From: Hungatella sp. UBA3048
GTDB lineage: Bacteria > Bacillota > Clostridia > Lachnospirales > Lachnospiraceae
Direction of reading: 5' to 3'
Length of the DNA: 64,000 nt
Assembly: GCA_002367105.1 (NCBI GenBank)
Contig: DFCS01000025.1
Coordinates: forward strand, 62,001-126,000
Positions 59,395 to 64,000 of the stretch are shown here, one piece after another. The translations under genes were made by a program, and so were the position numbers. Every line of letters begins with the position of its first letter. The first letter of the stretch is position 1. The notes beneath the pieces are model-generated. The model worked only from the letters and a program-made list of their open reading frames with translations, ran no database searches and was not told the origin of the DNA.

Positions 59395-62300
59395 TTATTT
59401 TTCTTCTGATTCCTGCCGCCTTATAGCCACCGCCGCAAAGCAAAGGACTAAGAGGTCTGCAATGAGAAGTATCAGGCCGTAATGTGGCAAAGTTCCTGTA
59501 CCTTCTCCGGTTTTAGGCAGTCCAAGGGGTACAAGCTTCCCATCGATACCTACCTTGTAGCCAGTAGGCACCTGCCCCCAAATATCATACAACTCCTGAG
59601 GAGTCATTTCTTTTCTGGGTTTTTGCGTATCCGTGGCTGGTGCTTCTGTTTCCGCCGGAGCTGTGGGATTTGGCTGCGTGGTTACTTTTGGACCGCCGCC
59701 GCTGCTGCTTCCACCGCCTCCATCGCTGGACTGTTTGTGGTAAGTGTTGGTAAATATAGCAGCTGATGTGGTAAGAGTGTCGACCGTTCCGTTGTCTCCT
59801 GTTGAGGCGGCTGTATACCTTTGCGACGTATAATCAGCTTCTGTTACCTGATATTTAGTGCCGTCAGGAAGTCCTGTGATGGTGATGCTTTCCCCGTCAG
59901 CAAGAGAAATTTTGTCTCCGCTCTTGATAATTCCTCCACTAACTCCATTTCCTGTGTAGGAATAGGAACCGGCTGCCGTAAAAGTCACGGTGAAATCAAA
60001 CTTCTTTTTGGTATCGCCTCCGCTTCCGGTAACCGTTTTGCTGACAGTCAAGCTTCCAGGCAGCCATTTTGTGTTGATAAAAGAGGCTGTTTGCTCATCA
60101 TTTGTGATAATAATGCCGGTGGCATGATCAGAGCTCATAATGTAGCTGTTTTGGGAATCATTGTTTTCAGTTACCGCGTAGACAGTATCCTTTGGCAGCC
60201 CGGTTACGGTTATGCTTTGGCCATGGGCGAGGGATATATGACCGCCGTTGCTGATTTTTCCGTTCTCAGTTGTTCCGGAGTAGCTGTATTCGCCGTAATC
60301 CGGTGTACCATCCGGTTTTGTAAGCGTTACAGTGAAGTCGAACTTAATATTTTCCTCCGCGTTTCCGGCAACTGTTTTTTTGATAGTCAGACTTCCGGGC
60401 AGCCACTTTGTGTTGGTAAAGGAAATTGTTTGCTCTTTATCTGTGTCAATAACGCCGGTAGCATGATCAAAGATGGAGGTATAACCGCTTTCGGAATAGT
60501 TATCTTCGGATACTTTGTAGACAGTGTCCTTGGGCAGCCCGGTTATGATAATGCTCTGGTTATGGGCGAGAGAAAACTTATCGCCGCTGCTGATTTTTCC
60601 GGTCCCGATCGGTCCGGAATAGTCGTAGATGCCATTATCCGGCGTGCTGTCCGGTTTTGTAAAAGTTATAGTGAACTCAAATGCAATATTTTCTTCCGCA
60701 TTCCCGTCAACAGTTTTTTTGATGGCCAGACTTCCAGGCAGCAATTTTGTATTGGTAAAGGAGGCCGTTTCGGTCTGTCCCGCTTTGATGGAGCCAGACT
60801 CTCCTGTACTGGAAGTCATATATCCGTTACCGGAATCTGTTTCAATTATATGGTAGGAAACACCGTCTGGAAGCCCGGTTATGGTGATGCTTTCTTTGTC
60901 CTTAAGCTGGAACGTTCCGCGGTTTCCGCTAATTGTAAGCTGGCCGTTTTCCTTACCGCCGGAGCCTATGTAATTATAGACATTGTTAATATTGCCGCCA
61001 GTGAAATCAATTGTGAAATCAAAGGCATCTGCGGTATTCGCCGCATTGCCTTCAACAGCCTTGCTGATGGACAGTTTACCGACACTGTTTATCGGATAGT
61101 TCATCACAGTTAGAATCGCTCCCGGCGTTTTTCCTGAAACCGTAGTGATCGCTTTATTATCTGAACCCTTTTTGACAGTCACAGTATAGACCATATTATC
61201 GGATTCGTAACCGGATGGAACTGTTGTTTCCTTTAAGTAATAGGTTAATTCGGGGGCCCCTGAATTTTGTGGCGCTGGGATCGGAACAATCCGCAGCGTA
61301 CCATCCGAACGCACGGAACTGATACGAATAGGATTCTGTAATTCTTGATCTGAATACAATGTAAACACGGCACCGGAAAGCTGCTGACTCTGCTCATCAA
61401 CCTTGGAAATATTCAGGTAACCATTGCGTTCCAGGGTAGCTTTTGCATGTGCGTCCTGAACCGTATAGAAAGAGTTGGTGCCGGTGCCGTCAATAGAGCT
61501 GCCCGATACCTTTACCTGATTCTTCAGATTCGCACTGACATTGCCGGTTACTTCGGTTTTATAGACGATCTGATATAGTTTTCCCTCTGCCGGGGTAAAG
61601 GTCAGAATACGGGAAGCTTTCTCGTAGGAAATCATACTTTGGAGCTGCTTTTCATCCAGTTCTGTTCCTCCGGAGGTTGGAAATGCTCCGCTTACCATAC
61701 TTTCATATTCTGTGACCTTAAAAGAGGTAAGATCAAGAGAACCGTCCTGTTTCACCAAAAACTCAAGCCCTTCCGGAATCTGATCCGTAATTTTTACATT
61801 TTTAAGAGCCTGAAGGTCATATGGATTGAATTTGATTGTCCATTCCACCGGATTTTTACCGCTGTTCACGGTTTTTACCAGAAATGATGTGGGCACCTGG
61901 ACCGTCTCTGTTTTTTCAGGCCTCCAGTCAGCGTCACTTTCTGCGGTTATTGTGATTGTGTTGGTCGCATTCTGATATAAATCAGATTTTCCATTTAAGT
62001 AGGCGCTCTGCAAATACTTCAAATACCCTTTTTCGGAGAGCTGTGCCTTTACCAGAATGTAGTAAGACTTATTCAGCTTTTTGAACACAAATTCAGCTGT
62101 CTGGCCGGAAATGTCAGGATCTCCGTCTAAAATATCGGAAGTGTCCGTGACCAGGTTGTTACTCGCATCATAAAGCTGGTATTTTACGCCCGACAAAAGG
62201 TCAACAAATGACCAGTCAGCCGTAGGCAGAATATCCTTTACGGTTACATTGCCGAGAGTTCCGTTTTCCGTTTTCGCACCGGTCAGGTCATAACCTTCCG

Positions 62301-64000
62301 TATTGATATTCAGACGGAATACGGCTGTTTTATCTTCTGAGTTAAAACCGTTTGCACTGGTACCGACAATGTTTGTTCCGGATTTAAGCACCTGCTTACT
62401 CAAAATATTGCTGTTGTAAGGGATTTGAGCGTCGCCGTAATCTAAATGTGTTTCGTCATAATACAGAGAGGCAGTGTTGTACACTGTCCTGCTATCGTTT
62501 GCAGCAAAGATATTTGGATCCAGTACCTGAGTTTTAAACGTAAAATCATATGCTTTATCTATATTGAATCCGCTGACAACCAGTAACTCGCCGACAGTAA
62601 CTCCGTCGACAGTAACTTCCTGTATTTCTTCTGGTGCGAGACCTGTTCCGATAAAGCTGCCTCTAACAAAACTTTGCCCGAATTTTGCTTTAAGTTTTGT
62701 ATAGTCAGCCCCTACCAAAGTATTCAAATTGGTATCCTCAAATTTCACCGTATCTCCATAAATCAACAGATCATACACCTTGATCTGATTTACATCAGTG
62801 AATCCGGTCTGATTTTTTAAGTCAACAGTTCCCCTCCATTGGATTTGGCGATTTTCATAATCAGGTGTTCCCACTGATTGTTTTGTGAGACCGTCAATTC
62901 CAATGCCAATATTTCCTGTTTCAGCAGACCATGTCCCGCTGGGCATTCCGTCCCAGGTCAAAGCTGCCTTATTATTATAATAGGTTGTGGTGCCTACATA
63001 GCTCTCGGCGGGAACCTCACACTTAATGGTCAATTTCACTGTTTTGGTAATCGTACCGTTAAGAGTGTATTTATTATCTGTCGGCTCAGTACCGATGGCT
63101 ATCGGTAAAGTTATGCCTGAATCCGTTTCAGAATCATTGTCCCAGCTCCACTCTGCCGACTTCCAAATCAGATTGCCGGGAAGCTTATCTTCAACAGTCA
63201 CATTTTCTAACGGTATTTTGTCCTTGTTTACAGTGATCGTCCAGGTGATGGTACGGTTTGTTGGATAGTATGTATCTCCCGACATGCCGCCGCCGGCTGA
63301 ACCGGTTTTTTCAATCAGCGTTTTTTTCGCAATCGGGATTGGAACCTGGTTGGTGTTTTTCAATGCGCCGTCTTTTCCAAACTGTGCGGTATTTCTGATA
63401 GTACCACCTTTTATCAGCGTATCAGCGGGAACCTCTGTGCTGAAAGTGATGGTCTGTTCTCCGGTGACGTCTGCATCAAAAGTATAAGAAAGCATACCGC
63501 TATCAGCATCATACCCGGGGGTGGCGGTGACATTGCCTGGGGAGATCTTAAATGAGCCGGAGACATAAGTACCTACATTTTTTAAATTATCCTGAAATAT
63601 ATAGTCCTTTAAAGAAACACCAGTGCTGCCTTTCTTCGCATTCACGACTACTTCCCAATTGATTTTTGTCTTGTCAGCAGACAGTTCGCCTGTTTTTGAC
63701 TGGCTCTGTGTGACCGGAACCTCCGGAGCCTTGACAGTATATTCCTTGTCTATAATATAGACATGCTCAATTGGACCTCCTTCTGTGACATCCGTGCCTG
63801 TGTATTTCATGGTAGCCCCGAATTCACAGACAACGTTCCCTACGCCGCCTTCGCTAAGGACCTCCCCGTCAAACGCTATTCTTATCTTGCCGCTGTCAAA
63901 GTAAAGTGTTCCTACATGATCTCCATTAAAGGTTAAATCGAGCTGCTTTGAAACCGGAACCATAATAGCAATATTAGTATCTAAATTAAATTCCGCTTCA
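59395..64000 (-). CDS. Large LPXTG-anchored surface protein with repeated domains (5' end beyond window)
   Basis: At least 1534 codons are present and the frame is still open at the window edge, so the N-terminus is missing. Much of the visible part is made of DUF11-like beta domains (for example ITWTITVNKDKIPLENVTVEDKLPGNL), common in isopeptide-bonded adhesins. Next come a SpaA/CnaB-like domain (LNISKVDEQSQQLSGAVFTLYSDQ) and four related repeats at about 59730-61085. The C-terminus has a glycine/serine- and proline-rich stalk, sortase signal LPKTG (59520-59506), a hydrophobic stretch and RRQESEEK. It would be attached to peptidoglycan by sortase, as an adhesin or pilin-like shaft. No sortase gene is in the window. 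Confidence 0.9.
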   Translation of the reverse strand, partial: EAEFNLDTNIAIMVPVSKQLDLTFNGDHVGTLYFDSGKIRIAFDGEVLSEGGVGNVVCEFGATMKYTGTDVTEGGPIEHVYIIDKEYTVKAPEVPVTQSQSKTGELSADKTKINWEVVVNAKKGSTGVSLKDYIFQDNLKNVGTYVSGSFKISPGNVTATPGYDADSGMLSYTFDADVTGEQTITFSTEVPADTLIKGGTIRNTAQFGKDGALKNTNQVPIPIAKKTLIEKTGSAGGGMSGDTYYPTNRTITWTITVNKDKIPLENVTVEDKLPGNLIWKSAEWSWDNDSETDSGITLPIAIGTEPTDNKYTLNGTITKTVKLTIKCEVPAESYVGTTTYYNNKAALTWDGMPSGTWSAETGNIGIGIDGLTKQSVGTPDYENRQIQWRGTVDLKNQTGFTDVNQIKVYDLLIYGDTVKFEDTNLNTLVGADYTKLKAKFGQSFVRGSFIGTGLAPEEIQEVTVDGVTVGELLVVSGFNIDKAYDFTFKTQVLDPNIFAANDSRTVYNTASLYYDETHLDYGDAQIPYNSNILSKQVLKSGTNIVGTSANGFNSEDKTAVFRLNINTEGYDLTGAKTENGTLGNVTVKDILPTADWSFVDLLSGVKYQLYDASNNLVTDTSDILDGDPDISGQTAEFVFKKLNKSYYILVKAQLSEKGYLKYLQSAYLNGKSDLYQNATNTITITAESDADWRPEKTETVQVPTSFLVKTVNSGKNPVEWTIKFNPYDLQALKNVKITDQIPEGLEFLVKQDGSLDLTSFKVTEYESMVSGAFPTSGGTELDEKQLQSMISYEKASRILTFTPAEGKLYQIVYKTEVTGNVSANLKNQVKVSGSSIDGTGTNSFYTVQDAHAKATLERNGYLNISKVDEQSQQLSGAVFTLYSDQELQNPIRISSVRSDGTLRIVPIPAPQNSGAPELTYYLKETTVPSGYESDNMVYTVTVKKGSDNKAITTVSGKTPGAILTVMNYPINSVGKLSISKAVEGNAANTADAFDFTIDFTGGNINNVYNYIGSGGKENGQLTISGNRGTFQLKDKESITITGLPDGVSYHIIETDSGNGYMTSSTGESGSIKAGQTETASFTNTKLLPGSLAIKKTVDGNAEENIAFEFTITFTKPDSTPDNGIYDYSGPIGTGKISSGDKFSLAHNQSIIITGLPKDTVYKVSEDNYSESGYTSIFDHATGVIDTDKEQTISFTNTKWLPGSLTIKKTVAGNAEENIKFDFTVTLTKPDGTPDYGEYSYSGTTENGKISNGGHISLAHGQSITVTGLPKDTVYAVTENNDSQNSYIMSSDHATGIIITNDEQTASFINTKWLPGSLTVSKTVTGSGGDTKKKFDFTVTFTAAGSYSYTGNGVSGGIIKSGDKISLADGESITITGLPDGTKYQVTEADYTSQRYTAASTGDNGTVDTLTTSAAIFTNTYHKQSSDGGGGSSSGGGPKVTTQPNPTAPAETEAPATDTQKPRKEMTPQELYDIWGQVPTGYKVGIDGKLVPLGLPKTGEGTGTLPHYGLILLIADLLVLCFAAVAIRRQESEEK
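59730..61085 (-). repeat. Four tandem protein-level repeats of about 113 residues
   Basis: In transcription order the units start near 61085, 60742, 60402 and 60063. Each begins (P)GSL-(T/A)-(I/V)-x-K-T/A-V-x-G-(N/S), contains FTITF-type strands, SLAHxQSITITGLPKDTVY or a variant, and ends FTNTK. Units 2 and 3 are most alike, also at DNA level, which points to recent duplication. They resemble the DUF5979/SpaA-like repeats of Gram-positive adhesins. Confidence 0.8.

Noticed and set aside
59730..61085. Repeats considered as a CRISPR array
   Set aside because: The units are about 340 bases long, coding, and in frame within the surface protein; there are no short identical repeats with unique spacers.
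59821..61113. Long plus-strand open frame of 430 codons
   Set aside because: It is antisense to the repeat region of the LPXTG protein, has no ribosome site and no recognisable domain; repetitive coding DNA with biased codons often leaves the opposite strand open.

Overview
The window looks like a chromosomal segment of a spore-forming, low-to-medium GC Clostridia, most likely Lachnospiraceae/Clostridium-group. The grounds are the dipicolinate synthase pair dpaA-dpaB beside dapA, strong GGAGG ribosome sites, TTG/GTG starts, many lipoprotein-fed ABC importers, PTS mannose-family genes and an LPXTG surface protein. No rRNA, tRNA or CRISPR array was recognised.

Layout. (1) 1-4.7 kb: an HPr-like protein without the phospho-histidine, a chemoreceptor relic, dapA, dpaAB, an acetyltransferase-like gene and a LysM protein. 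(2) 4.8-18 kb: a minus-strand operon (cytidylate-kinase-like gene, two M20 hydrolases, OppBCDF-type transporter and binding protein, metal amidohydrolase, MFS carrier) for import and hydrolysis of acylated amino acids or peptides, with a divergent LysR gene. A hairpin-rich palindromic element sits inside this operon. (3) 18-26.7 kb: a Liv-type ABC importer followed by two isocitrate-lyase/PEP-mutase-family enzymes, a cupin, and a LacI regulator that seems to start at ATT and binds TTGCAACA-type sites. (4) 26.8-34.2 kb: a visibly AT-richer siroheme/sulfite-reduction island (cobA-hemD, hemC, sirC, LysR, CoA-disulfide-reductase-like flavoprotein, siroheme sulfite reductase) with decayed hemA and cbiK pieces at its edges. 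(5) 34.2-44.3 kb: a nine-gene nucleoside import and salvage operon (class II aldolase, MtnA-type isomerase, DeoD, BMP-type ABC importer, uridine phosphorylase, 2-hydroxyacid dehydrogenase) with a divergent GntR regulator.

(6) 44.3-51.9 kb: an accessory region. A TetR regulator, an AiiA-type N-acyl-homoserine-lactone lactonase and an MFS exporter share one promoter-operator design with an amidase-signature hydrolase about 4 kb away; this reads as a signal-degradation regulon. A BlaI/BlaR1-like pair and a lipoprotein lie between. (7) 52-57.5 kb: GGDEF, HD-GYP and chemoreceptor genes, then a tyrosine recombinase enclosed by 17-bp inverted repeats. A near-consensus promoter just inside one repeat runs into a terminator in the present orientation and would face the chemoreceptor after inversion, which suggests a phase-variable switch. 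(8) 57.5-59.3 kb: decayed mannose-family PTS genes with premature stops. (9) 59.4-64 kb: a very large LPXTG surface protein with four related repeats near its C-terminus, cut by the window edge.

Starts were chosen from visible ribosome sites where possible. Functions come from recognised motifs and family resemblance read by eye, without database searches.
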